A stretch of DNA of 64,000 bases from Effusibacillus consociatus (lineage in GTDB: Bacteria > Bacillota > Bacilli > Tumebacillales > Effusibacillaceae), in contig NZ_JBHSHC010000033.1 of assembly GCF_042652925.1 (NCBI RefSeq), positions 1-64,000 on the forward strand. Reading direction: 5' to 3'. Of the stretch, positions 17,368 through 25,029 are shown piece after piece. A model generated the notes under the pieces. It made no database searches. It was given only the letters and a program-made list of their open reading frames with translations, and was not told where the DNA came from. The stretch's first letter is position 1. The number at the start of each line of letters is the position of its first letter. The position numbers and the translations under genes are program-made.

Positions 17368-17688
17368 TCATAACGCTTTTAATTTCTCTTTGAGATCAGG
17401 CAGCTCTCGAAATACCACATTCCATACAATGTCTAAATCAACACCCATATAGTTATGAATCAAAACATTTCTCAAGGCTTTCATTTGACTCCATGGAATG
17501 TCTGGATAATTATCACGAAATGCTTCTGAAATTTTACTTGTTGCTTCTCCAATAATCTCTAAGTTTCTGATTACCGCATCCTGGATCAGTTCTGATTTTA
17601 CAAAAGCGTCGCGATCCAAGGAGGTGTATGTTTCGATCTTTTGGATGCTGCTTAAGATATGGGCAATATAAATTCGATCGTCCTTCAT
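17368..17688 (-). CDS. HepT-like HEPN toxin
   Basis: A 106-residue all-helical DUF86 protein. The HEPN RNase-type motif R-x4-H is present as RNVLIHNY near residue 73-80, the pattern of HepT toxins. Known HepT proteins act as RNases or are kept silent by AMPylation by the partner MntA nucleotidyltransferase. It overlaps the upstream MntA-like gene by four bases (ATGA), the usual arrangement with antitoxin first. The pair is more AT-rich than its neighbours, which suggests gain by transfer. Confidence 0.82.
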   Translation of the reverse strand: MKDDRIYIAHILSSIQKIETYTSLDRDAFVKSELIQDAVIRNLEIIGEATSKISEAFRDNYPDIPWSQMKALRNVLIHNYMGVDLDIVWNVVFRELPDLKEKLKAL

Positions 17689-17975
17689 AACTGAATCGCT
17701 TCCCCTAAGACTTTATTTTGAATTAATGGATGAAGCGATTTTTCAGTCACTATATCGACTGAGTATCCGAATCGTTCTTCCAGCTCCTGTTTGAATCGGA
17801 TAAGGTCAAAAAGACTACGCCCTTCTTCGAAGTTGACCAGGAGATCAATATCACTTTCCTCTTTTTCTTCCCCTCTGGCAGCCGATCCAAAAATTCGAAC
17901 ATTATATGCTCCGTGCTTAGATGCTATTTCTAGGATGCTATTACGTTCCTCTTGTATTTTCTGTAGTAAGGACAT
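17685..17975 (-). CDS. MntA-like nucleotidyltransferase antitoxin
   Basis: A 96-residue minimal nucleotidyltransferase. The motif GSAARGEEKEESDIDLLV carries the GSxxxG and DxD residues of the polymerase-beta-type active site. In characterised MntA/HepT systems the protein attaches AMP to a HepT Tyr and neutralises it. The start ATG at 17975 has AAAGGA upstream; a GTG at 18002 would add nine residues that include that site. The stop overlaps the HepT start. Acting as a toxin-antitoxin pair is well supported by family and layout. Confidence 0.82.
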   Translation of the reverse strand: MSLLQKIQEERNSILEIASKHGAYNVRIFGSAARGEEKEESDIDLLVNFEEGRSLFDLIRFKQELEERFGYSVDIVTEKSLHPLIQNKVLGEAIQL

Positions 17976-18142
17976 TTTCCCACATCCTTTAGTAGTTTTC
18001 ACAAGCTTTACGCTTCTTGATAATAAGTCTGCGTTCTCTTTCCGTTCATGTCAATTGAATTTTCTACTGAACGTGCTTGTCCTTTGACAACTAAGAACTT
18101 TCCGTCGTTTTGTTTTTTGTTCGTGAAAATATTTCCGAAAAT

Positions 18143-18520
18143 TTAGTCCGAGGAGTGGTGGATTGCCAGTGACCGTGTTGTTGAGAAATTAAAGCACGAC
18201 CGGAGCAGACAAGAACACTTCCGTGATGGATCGCTATTGATTCAGGTGAATGTAAATGATCAAGGATACCCCGTACCGTCCACTAACGATTTAAACCTTG
18301 ATTTGTCTGATGAAAGATTGCTTGTTCCCGTTCCGGCCGCTTTTCAAAAAATAAAGGAGCGTGATTTACAGTTGGCCCTGTCGTGGCGGATGATCACCGT
18401 TCTGTATTTACTGATTATTTTAGGCGCGGCTGGCAAGTTGCGGATTTTATTAAAAATCAAACTTCAGGTAAAGACGAAACAGGGACTGTTCACTATTACG
18501 CACTCCGAAAGTTGAAGTAA
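18143..18520 (+). pseudogene. GNAT succinyltransferase remnant (COG3375-like)
   Basis: A frame open from about 18146 encodes SEEWWIASDRVVEKLKHDR and, after a TTG at 18237, continues through LLVPVPAAFQKIKERDLQLALSWRM. The frame then shifts near 18390-18395; the correct continuation in another frame reads VFTDYFRRGWQVADFIKNQ and ends HYYALRKLK at 18520. This fits the C-terminal part of the COG3375 acetyltransferase-like group. Its N-terminal half and start codon are missing, so it is broken twice. It lies 17 bases ahead of the racemase gene. In Geobacillus a GNAT succinyl-CoA:D-amino acid succinyltransferase works with N-succinylamino-acid racemase; this would be its relic. Confidence 0.65.
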
Positions 18521-18537
18521 GAGATGGAGGAATTTCC

Positions 18538-19836
18538 GTGGAATTCAAACACATCGTGTTACGACATTTGAAAATGGAACTGCTGCACCCGTTTACAACC
18601 AGTCTGGGCACAGAATACGAAAAAGATTTTATTCTTGTAGAGATCGTATCCAGGCAGGGAATATCCGGGTGGGCAGAATCTGTGGCCTCGAAGGATCCCC
18701 TGTATAAAGAAGAAACGTTAAAAACCAACTGGCATATTATGGAGGATTTTTTGATCCCTCTCCTGCTGCAAGAGCCGATTCATCATCCGGATGAAGTTTC
18801 GGATCGGTTTAAGCATATCCGGGGCAATTACATGGCAAAGTCCGCTTTGGAGGGAGCAGTGTGGGACCTTTACGCGAAAGAACAAGGAATTCCGCTATCA
18901 AAAGCTTTGGGCGGCAGGAAAGAGAAAATCGAGGTAGGGATAAGCATAGGCATCCAGAATTCAGTGGAACAATTGCTGCGCTTGATTGAGGAATACGTGT
19001 ATCAAGGATATAAACGGATCAAAGTGAAGATACAGCCGGGATGGGACGTGGAAATCATCAGGGAAATCAGAAGACACTTTCCCGACATTCCATTGATGGC
19101 GGATGCCAATAGTGCGTACTCGCTGAAGGATATGGATCGATTGACTGCGCTGGACGAGTTTCAATTGACCATGATTGAACAGCCTCTTGCTCACGATGAT
19201 CTGATAGATCATGCAGACTTGCAAGCGAGACTGCAAACGCCGATTTGTTTGGACGAAAGCATTCATTCTGCGGAAGATGTGCGCAAAGCAATCAAGCTGG
19301 GAAGCTGCAAGATTGTCAATATAAAAATAGGCCGGGTAGGAGGATTGACGGAAGCCAAGAAAATTCACGACTTGTGCGAGGAACATCAAATTCCGGTCTG
19401 GTGCGGCGGAATGCTGGAGTCGGGGGTCGGGAGAGCTCACAACATTGCGATTACAACATTGCCCAACTTTATTTTTCCAGGGGACACCGCGGCTTCTTCC
19501 CGATACTGGCAGCAAGATATCATTGATCCGGAGGTTACGGTGGAAAACGGCATCATTACGATTCCAACCACGCCAGAGATCGGATATGAGCCCAATTATA
19601 AACGTATTGAAGAGAGGACTTTTACAGCAAATTATACAAGAGATAAGAATGAACAAGACTCTGGTGGCCGAGGAGGGGACTCGAATCGTTGGTACCCCGC
19701 AGATTATTCAAACTGCTGCGGGGTATCACCCGCCTCCTCGAAGCGCCTTCACCCGGAAATCTGCTATCACTCGCTCCACAACTTCAGGGCTGCCTGTAAA
19801 GGTAATAAACGTGCGGGGAATCTTCATGACTGTTGA
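18538..19836 (+). CDS. OSB synthase / N-succinylamino-acid racemase, abnormal C-terminal tail
   Basis: An enolase-superfamily protein of the MenC/NSAR group. The N-terminal cap (LRHLKMELLHPFTTSLGTEYEKDFILVE) and barrel are intact; the catalytic KxK is KVKIQPG near residue 162-164, metal ligands lie in ADANSAYS, EQPL and DESI, and the second Lys in NIKIGRVGG. Family members end near residue 370-375; this frame runs to 432. The last ~60 residues pass through an inverted repeat and the antisense of the next gene, so the normal stop has probably been lost by an indel near 19620. No other menaquinone gene is nearby, so a racemase role is more likely than menaquinone synthesis. GTG start with GGAGG. 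Confidence 0.8.
   Translation: MEFKHIVLRHLKMELLHPFTTSLGTEYEKDFILVEIVSRQGISGWAESVASKDPLYKEETLKTNWHIMEDFLIPLLLQEPIHHPDEVSDRFKHIRGNYMAKSALEGAVWDLYAKEQGIPLSKALGGRKEKIEVGISIGIQNSVEQLLRLIEEYVYQGYKRIKVKIQPGWDVEIIREIRRHFPDIPLMADANSAYSLKDMDRLTALDEFQLTMIEQPLAHDDLIDHADLQARLQTPICLDESIHSAEDVRKAIKLGSCKIVNIKIGRVGGLTEAKKIHDLCEEHQIPVWCGGMLESGVGRAHNIAITTLPNFIFPGDTAASSRYWQQDIIDPEVTVENGIITIPTTPEIGYEPNYKRIEERTFTANYTRDKNEQDSGGRGGDSNRWYPADYSNCCGVSPASSKRLHPEICYHSLHNFRAACKGNKRAGNLHDC
19693..19725. terminator. GC-rich inverted repeat between convergent genes
   Basis: Perfect 10-bp arms TACCCCGCAG / CTGCGGGGTA with a 13-base loop, lying between the racemase and the convergent MoaD-partner gene. No T tract follows on either strand, so termination is uncertain. 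The extended racemase frame reads through it. Confidence 0.5.
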
Positions 19837-19980
19837 AAAAGAGATTGTATCTTCTTCCGATAGTTCCGCCTTCCAGCCATCCCCGAGAATCACAGAGGAA
19901 CCGGATTCTTTTCCTCCCAATTCCACTAAAAATCTTTTATAAGAAGACTGGTAGAGTCCCCGGAATTCGAGCCGCACCAC
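19726..19980 (-). CDS. Small MoaD-partner protein, unknown function
   Basis: An 84-residue protein with alternating beta strands and helix (VRLEFRGLYQSSYKRFLVELGG, then ERVIADFRVKALRGGG). It lies three bases behind a MoaD/ThiS-like gene on the same strand, so the two are surely co-transcribed. Small partner domains of this kind are seen next to or fused to MoaD-like proteins in some tungsten-enzyme bacteria; I cannot name the family with certainty. The C terminus ends in Gly-Gly-Gly, interesting because sulfur-carrier proteins end in Gly-Gly. Its 3' end overlaps the extended racemase frame by 111 bases. Confidence 0.65.
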   Translation of the reverse strand: MVRLEFRGLYQSSYKRFLVELGGKESGSSVILGDGWKAELSEEDTISFSTVMKIPRTFITFTGSPEVVERVIADFRVKALRGGG

Positions 19981-19983
19981 GCA

Positions 19984-20259
19984 TCAACCGCCCCCAACCG
20001 GCGGGATCAACGCGACTTCGTCCGCAGCTGACAGAACGGAATCGAGACCGTTTCCGTGAATAATGTTTTTCCCGTTAATAAATACATGGACATGCGGCAG
20101 CAAACGTTGCTCGGAGTCGAAAAGTTCGTTTTCAAAAGCCGGAAACTTCTCAATCAGGGCGAAAAGCAATTGACGGATGGTCTGGCCGTCCTGAATATCC
20201 AGCGTTACTTCCTTGCCTGCAGCAATTTGGCGAAATGTTGCGAATACTTTAATGACCAT
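19984..20259 (-). CDS. MoaD/ThiS-family sulfur carrier
   Basis: A 91-residue ubiquitin-fold protein ending in PPVGGG. MoaD proteins carry a C-terminal thiocarboxylate on the last Gly, which supplies sulfur for molybdopterin; the -PPVxGG ending is typical. The start MVIKVFATFRQIAAGKEVTL and HVHVFINGKNI agree with the archaeal/tungsten-type subgroup. GGAAGGGGG precedes the ATG. With the aldehyde oxidoreductase 2.7 kb away, a role in tungstopterin or molybdopterin synthesis is likely. No MoaE gene is visible here. Confidence 0.82.
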   Translation of the reverse strand: MVIKVFATFRQIAAGKEVTLDIQDGQTIRQLLFALIEKFPAFENELFDSEQRLLPHVHVFINGKNIIHGNGLDSVLSAADEVALIPPVGGG

Positions 20260-20325
20260 GTGAATTCCCCCTTCCCTACTAAAGTATCACATTTTTAGAG
20301 ATTATGGTTATGGGAACCGAAATAG

Positions 20326-20352
20326 CAAAAAACGGCACCAAGGCCGCTTTTG
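20326..20352 (-). terminator. Terminator of the 33-residue ORF
   Basis: On the minus strand AAAAGCGGC / GCCGTTTTTT with a 6-base loop directly behind the stop codon of the small ORF. Confidence 0.7.
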
Positions 20353-20454
20353 TTAGTGGACCAACTCACTTTGTTGAGAAAGAACAAAGAGATACTCGAG
20401 GTAACTTTCCAAATCCAAACGTCCGTCCCGGATAAAAAATTCGAGGGTTTTCAA
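20353..20454 (-). CDS. Candidate 33-residue protein
   Basis: A short ORF starting with TTG, with CGGAGG nine bases ahead, and followed at once by a terminator hairpin with a T tract. The peptide (MKTLEFFIRDGRLDLESYLE..., ending QQSELVH) is acidic-amphipathic and could fold as two helices with a turn at Arg-Asp-Gly; it has no membrane segment. The combination of a strong ribosome site, a clean stop and a terminator within 130 bases argues for a real gene. I do not know the family. It is the only gene-like element between the MoaD gene and the CDF transporter. Confidence 0.5.
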   Translation of the reverse strand: MKTLEFFIRDGRLDLESYLEYLFVLSQQSELVH

Positions 20455-20622
20455 TTCTATCAACCTCCGAAATGTTTGATTGGTAGTATTAGTATAGACC
20501 TGAATCTAGTAACTTATTCCTTTGTATGCTAGATTTTTTTCGAGAGAAAAAACAGGGAAATCGAAGTGGATAGAAGACGGGAACGACAGGATATAATGAA
20601 ATGAGGAATGGAGGTCGGCGGG

Positions 20623-21528
20623 TTGGAACATCGTGAGAAAGTAAGCAAGAGAGCGGCTTGGATCGCAGTTGCGTCCAACGTCCTTCTAACGGTTTTGAAA
20701 CTGGTCGTCGGATACATATTCCTTAGTAATGCCTTAGTCGCGGACGGATATCACTCAGCGGCTGATGTATTGGCTTCGGTGGCCGTTTTGATCGCCATGA
20801 AGGTTTCCAATCAGCCTGCGGATGAAGATCACCCTTACGGTCATGGCAAAGCGGAAGTGATCGCATCTGGAGTTGTCGCGGGGATTCTGACGGTGGCCGC
20901 TTTGGAGATCGGAATCGGTTCAATCGAAGCGATGACGGAACCTGCCCATCCACCGCACTGGATTGCATTTGCCGTCGCCAGTTTCTCTTGGGTATTGAAA
21001 CAGATTTTATATAGATATACGATGGGGCTTGGCAAACGGTTGAACTCTGCCGGATTAATTGCAACAGCTGTTGATCACCAAGCGGATGTCATTGCTTCCA
21101 TTGCTGCCGTTCTGGGGATTGGTGCCGCGCTGATTGGAAAATGGGTCCATATTCCTTTGCTTTATTATGCAGATCCATTGGCAGGTTTTGTGGTGGCGTT
21201 GTTAATTCTGAAGCTTGCCTATGAGACCGGAAGAGAAGCGGTTGAAATCTTAATGGAACGTACTGTGGAACCGGAGAAAATAGAGGCGTTCAAAAAAACG
21301 GTTCTGTCGGTTCAACACGTAAAAAGATTGGACCGTATTCGCGCCCGTGCCCACGGTCACTACATCTTGGTCGATGTCCGAGTGGGAGTGCCGGGAACGA
21401 TCACGGTCCAGGAAGGTCATGATGTGGCACGAACAATTCGGGATACAATCAAGCGGGAGCATCCAGATGTGGAAGAGGTACTTGTCCATCTGAACCCTTG
21501 GTATGGGGGAGAGGAAGGTGAATCGTAA
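20623..21528 (+). CDS. Cation diffusion facilitator (CDF) transporter
   Basis: A 301-residue metal/proton antiporter with six helices and a C-terminal cytoplasmic ferredoxin-like domain. Metal-site motifs are seen: DGYHSAAD in helix 2, HPYGHGKAE in the loop, and DHQAD in helix 5. Family members export Zn, Fe, Mn, Co or Cd; which one is not clear. TTG at 20623 has GGAGG eight bases ahead; the ATG at 20608 lies directly on a GAGGA and is less likely. The gene ends in an 80-base tail-to-tail overlap with the histidine kinase frame. A paralogue is at 56673. Confidence 0.87.
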   Translation: MEHREKVSKRAAWIAVASNVLLTVLKLVVGYIFLSNALVADGYHSAADVLASVAVLIAMKVSNQPADEDHPYGHGKAEVIASGVVAGILTVAALEIGIGSIEAMTEPAHPPHWIAFAVASFSWVLKQILYRYTMGLGKRLNSAGLIATAVDHQADVIASIAAVLGIGAALIGKWVHIPLLYYADPLAGFVVALLILKLAYETGREAVEILMERTVEPEKIEAFKKTVLSVQHVKRLDRIRARAHGHYILVDVRVGVPGTITVQEGHDVARTIRDTIKREHPDVEEVLVHLNPWYGGEEGES

Positions 21529-23677
21529 AAGTGCTTCCTTCTCCTTCTTTACTGCTCGCCTGTATGGTTCCGCCATGCTCTTCGATAATTTGTTTGCATA
21601 CCGGAAGCCCCAGTCCCGTGCCCCCTTTTTTGGTCGTATAAAACGGTGTAAATATATGCGGGAGAGTTTCGTCAGCGATTCCGCAACCTGTATCCGCAAC
21701 TTGAATCACTACGGTTCGCTCCGCCTGGGAAATTCGAATCGATACCGTAACCGATCCTCCGCGAGCTGTTGCTTCCAATGCGTTACGAACCAGATTAATG
21801 ATGACCTGTTTAATCTTTGTCTGGTCACAAAGTATCGTTTCATCCGTCAGATAAAAATGAAGATTAACCCCTCGCAAAACGGCTTCACTTTCCATCAGAA
21901 TCCGAATGTCATCAAGCAGTTTCAGTAAACTGGTCGGCTGCTGTGTGTCCAGATTTTTTCGGGACAGGTTGAGGTATTCGGTGATAATTCCATGTGCCCG
22001 TTCCAGTTCTTCCATCATCACTTGCACATACATCTGCAGTTTGTCGGGATCCGGCTGTCCTTTCGACAACAATTGGAGGAACCCTTTGATCGAAGTGAGC
22101 GGGTTGCGCACCTCATGTGCCATGGAGGCAGCCATTTGGCTTAACGATTGGACAAGATCGGTTCGCTTTGACAGTTCACTCCACTGCCATTCGGTTGAGA
22201 GATCTCTGCCGATCAGCAAGGCGCCTTTCATCGTGCTGTGCGGGTTTACCAGGGAAAGGACATCGAGTGAAAAATGGCTCATTTGTCGGTTCAGAAACTC
22301 TTTTGGCATTGCGTGAGCCCGTGAAGAACGGCCGGACAAGACGAGCCGCAAATCTTCACAGACGGATTCTTCCATACTTGACTCAAATATCTGTCTTCCT
22401 ACCCACTCGCTGCGGGAGATAGACAAGATCCGTTCAAAAGCATGATTCATATAGGCAATGGTCCCATTTTCATGAAGGATCAAAACTCCTTCATTCAGGG
22501 CTTCGAGCAGCAGAGCGGTTTGTGTTTGAAGCCGACGGAACTGATGGTAATCCCGCAAATCATAAATTGAGATGACGATCCCCTCGAGGCGATCTTTTGA
22601 CAGCATATTAAAAGCACGGAGTTCGACCGGAATCGAACTGTGGAGCTTCGTGTGGAGTATGTATTCCGCCTGTATTTCCATTGGGGCCTCACTGTACAAC
22701 AAACCCGAAAGCGTCGGACTTCCGGCCTGAGGCTGATATAAGAGACATCTTTTCTGAATGGGCAGTTCGTTCAATTCCTGCACAGTATATCCGGTCAACT
22801 CTTGCAGTTTCGGATTGAGGTAAACAAATTCCCTCTTGTCATTCAAAATCGCCACTCCAGATGAGGAGTGATCCAGCACACGTTTCACCAACTGCCGATA
22901 CATGGAAGTAGATTCCAGAAAAGGCCGGATTGAAGGGGGAATGTTTCCGGAATGATCCAACAAATCGGTCATTTCATCGTCATCAAATTTCAGCAGTTCG
23001 GTCCCAGGCTTTAAAGAATAGCGCTGTAGCGCCAATTGCCTGGAGTAATAGAAAAGAACGAGCAGCAGAATCCATACGCTTACTGAAATTGAAGCCCATT
23101 TCAGGTGCTGCATCGAGTTTTCGCGGATTTTGCTTTTCACCATGTCTTCCGGGATGCTGACGCCCAATAAACCGAATAGGTGACCGTTCTTGATCAAGGG
23201 AACGGTTAAGAGATAGCAGGGGCCGCGCCAAGGGCTTTCCACGAATTGAAAGGAAGAAAGTTTCGTATTCAATACATTGCGACTGGGATGATCCGGAGGA
23301 AGCGGTTTCACGATTTCGTCTTTCGTGAGTTTAGCCTGCCCGTACGCAAGTACCGAATCCCGTTCCGCATCATAAAAAGCGACGGACACACCGTTTATGG
23401 AAAGAGTTTCAGCCAGAGGCTGCAGTTGTTTATGTAAATAATTCAGCTGATAATCACGCGGATAGAAATCCATTTTGGCTTCACTGAGAAGATCGTGAAA
23501 AGTTCGCCCCTGCAGCTTGTCCTCAGCGGCCACCGAAACATGAAACAAAGTCTCGCGGGTTTGATTTAAGATCAGGTTCCTGTCCGATACAAGTGCTTCC
23601 ACAAAATACAAGGCAGCGATAGTGAATCCAACTAGAATAAATACACGGAGTAAGAGCTTCTCACTGAAAAGTCTCAT
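21449..23677 (-). CDS. Membrane sensor histidine kinase with PAS domains
   Basis: A 742-residue kinase. Helix 1 (residues 8-27) and helix 2 (about 196-212) flank an extracellular sensor with MDFYPRDYQLNY and the VPLIKNGHLFGLLGVSI strand of a Cache/PAS-like fold. Two PAS domains follow (about 265-385 and 395-510). The H box MAHEVRNPLTS places the phospho-acceptor at His521; then LVRNALEA (N box), DTGCGI, FTPFYTTKKGGTGLGLPV and GSTFTIHLPL. The organisation resembles sporulation kinases such as KinB-like or NtrB-type kinases without a linked regulator. The C-terminal tail overlaps the CDF gene. Confidence 0.9.
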   Translation of the reverse strand: MRLFSEKLLLRVFILVGFTIAALYFVEALVSDRNLILNQTRETLFHVSVAAEDKLQGRTFHDLLSEAKMDFYPRDYQLNYLHKQLQPLAETLSINGVSVAFYDAERDSVLAYGQAKLTKDEIVKPLPPDHPSRNVLNTKLSSFQFVESPWRGPCYLLTVPLIKNGHLFGLLGVSIPEDMVKSKIRENSMQHLKWASISVSVWILLLVLFYYSRQLALQRYSLKPGTELLKFDDDEMTDLLDHSGNIPPSIRPFLESTSMYRQLVKRVLDHSSSGVAILNDKREFVYLNPKLQELTGYTVQELNELPIQKRCLLYQPQAGSPTLSGLLYSEAPMEIQAEYILHTKLHSSIPVELRAFNMLSKDRLEGIVISIYDLRDYHQFRRLQTQTALLLEALNEGVLILHENGTIAYMNHAFERILSISRSEWVGRQIFESSMEESVCEDLRLVLSGRSSRAHAMPKEFLNRQMSHFSLDVLSLVNPHSTMKGALLIGRDLSTEWQWSELSKRTDLVQSLSQMAASMAHEVRNPLTSIKGFLQLLSKGQPDPDKLQMYVQVMMEELERAHGIITEYLNLSRKNLDTQQPTSLLKLLDDIRILMESEAVLRGVNLHFYLTDETILCDQTKIKQVIINLVRNALEATARGGSVTVSIRISQAERTVVIQVADTGCGIADETLPHIFTPFYTTKKGGTGLGLPVCKQIIEEHGGTIQASSKEGEGSTFTIHLPLPHTKGSDGQVPLPHLDAPA

Positions 23678-23752
23678 GGGGAGAAACCTCCAAACAGATG
23701 GCCATCAGGTAGTAATGCCTAAGAAGTCGATCTAGAAAGTAGTATATCAAGA

Positions 23753-23769
23753 TATTCAATAATTGAATA
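23753..23769. promoter_or_regulatory. Palindrome ahead of histidine kinase gene
   Basis: TATTCAAT-A-ATTGAATA is a perfect 8-bp palindrome with one central base, 76 bases upstream of the kinase start and 133 bases ahead of ydcC. It may be a repressor site for either divergent gene. Confidence 0.4.
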
Positions 23770-23901
23770 GAAAATAAAGATTATTGATTGATTATTCTGG
23801 ATAAAAAAGGGGGCTCTCTCTGTCTTGTACTATTCCTTGGACCGGTTGAATATCTTGTATCAGATGTGTGGACAGCCGTTGAGCGAAAAAGGAGTGGTGC
23901 T

Positions 23902-24915
23902 ATGCGCAAATCGTTTGTGCTTCTCATGGTGGTCATCCTGGTGGCGAGTATGGGATTGGCCGGGTGTGGCAAACGGACGATGGAAAATGTAATGAAAGAT
24001 CTGCAGGGGATTCAAGGGAGTTTGAAGTCCTATCAGAGCAAGGCGATGATGCTGGTGCAGACACCAGGTGGCTCATCCACGAAATACTACATAGAAACCT
24101 GGTACCAACGACCGGATCTGTACCGAATTGCACTGGGCGATGACAAGAAACAAATTAATCAGGTGATTGTTCGCAACGAAGAAGGGATTTTCGTGGTCAA
24201 TCCCAGCTTGAAGAAGAGTTTCCGATTCAGAGGAGATTGGGCGGAGAATCAAGGAGGCCACGTGTATCTGTACCACGCCTTGGTTGACAGGATTCTGAAG
24301 GCGGAAAACAAAGAGTTTTCGATCAAAGAAGGGTTGGTCCAGATCGAAATGCCGATGGTCCCTGAGAATCCGCTTGTTACGAAGCAGCAAATCTTTTTAA
24401 AGGAAAAAAATCTGCATCCTCACCAAATGGTTCTTCTCAGTAAAGACGATCAACCGATAGTCACGGTGGATTATGAATTTTTTGATACTGGCATGAGCTT
24501 CAAGAAGGATGCGTTTACGCCGGAAGCAGCGATGACTCTTGGTCCGGAAAAAGGTGCCCTGCCTGCGGCGGCCGGCAAGACCGATTTTGGCGTAATTGAA
24601 CCGGCCTACTTGCCAAAAGATATGGTGCTAAAAGAGATCAGTGAACGTGATGGGGCTATTTACTTGGTCTACAATGATGCACAAGGGAAGACAGTTACTC
24701 TGGTTGAACGACGGCCGGCTCCCGGCACAACTCCACTTCCTTCAAACACCACTGTCAGAGATCTCTATGGAACACCCGCAGTTGTTACTGGTGCGGGAGA
24801 AGTGAAGACAATGTATTGGACAAATCGAGGTGTGGAGTTTTCGATGACGGGTTCCCTGCCGATTCAGGAAATGATGAAAATTGCGCAGTCCACGATGGGG
24901 ACGGTGGGAAAATAA
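23902..24915 (+). CDS. ydcC: YdcC-like lipoprotein (LolA-related fold)
   Basis: A 337-residue exported lipoprotein: signal helix followed by the lipobox LAGC with Cys22. The body has the curved beta-sheet layout of LolA-type carriers (SYQSKAMMLVQT, then YYIETWYQRPDLYRIALGD). It sits directly ahead of alr and the EndoAI/EndoA genes, the same order as ydcC-alrA-ndoAI-ndoA in B. subtilis, where YdcC is described as a sporulation-related lipoprotein. AAAAGGAG precedes the ATG at 23902; the longer frame from 23788 lacks a site. A terminator separates it from alr. Confidence 0.85.
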   Translation: MRKSFVLLMVVILVASMGLAGCGKRTMENVMKDLQGIQGSLKSYQSKAMMLVQTPGGSSTKYYIETWYQRPDLYRIALGDDKKQINQVIVRNEEGIFVVNPSLKKSFRFRGDWAENQGGHVYLYHALVDRILKAENKEFSIKEGLVQIEMPMVPENPLVTKQQIFLKEKNLHPHQMVLLSKDDQPIVTVDYEFFDTGMSFKKDAFTPEAAMTLGPEKGALPAAAGKTDFGVIEPAYLPKDMVLKEISERDGAIYLVYNDAQGKTVTLVERRPAPGTTPLPSNTTVRDLYGTPAVVTGAGEVKTMYWTNRGVEFSMTGSLPIQEMMKIAQSTMGTVGK

Positions 24916-24931
24916 CAACGTTATACAGAAC

Positions 24932-24964
24932 AAAAAAGGGCGGATCAATCACCGTCCTTTTTTA
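24932..24964. terminator. Bidirectional terminator
   Basis: AAAAAAGGGCGG / CCGTCCTTTTTT (one mismatch) with an 8-base loop, between ydcC and alr. Confidence 0.82.
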
Positions 24965-25029
24965 ACTGCTTGACTAGCCCGGTTTGCGTTGATACGCTTT
25001 TTAAAACAGAAAGAATCGAGGGCGCATTG

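Noticed and set aside
18538..19836. MenC acting in menaquinone synthesis
   Set aside because: No other men gene is nearby and a GNAT succinyltransferase relic precedes it, so a racemase role is preferred; the family itself cannot separate the two activities.
19445..19942. Plus-strand frame of 165 codons
   Set aside because: It is a shadow of the racemase and the antisense of the MoaD-partner gene, without a ribosome site.
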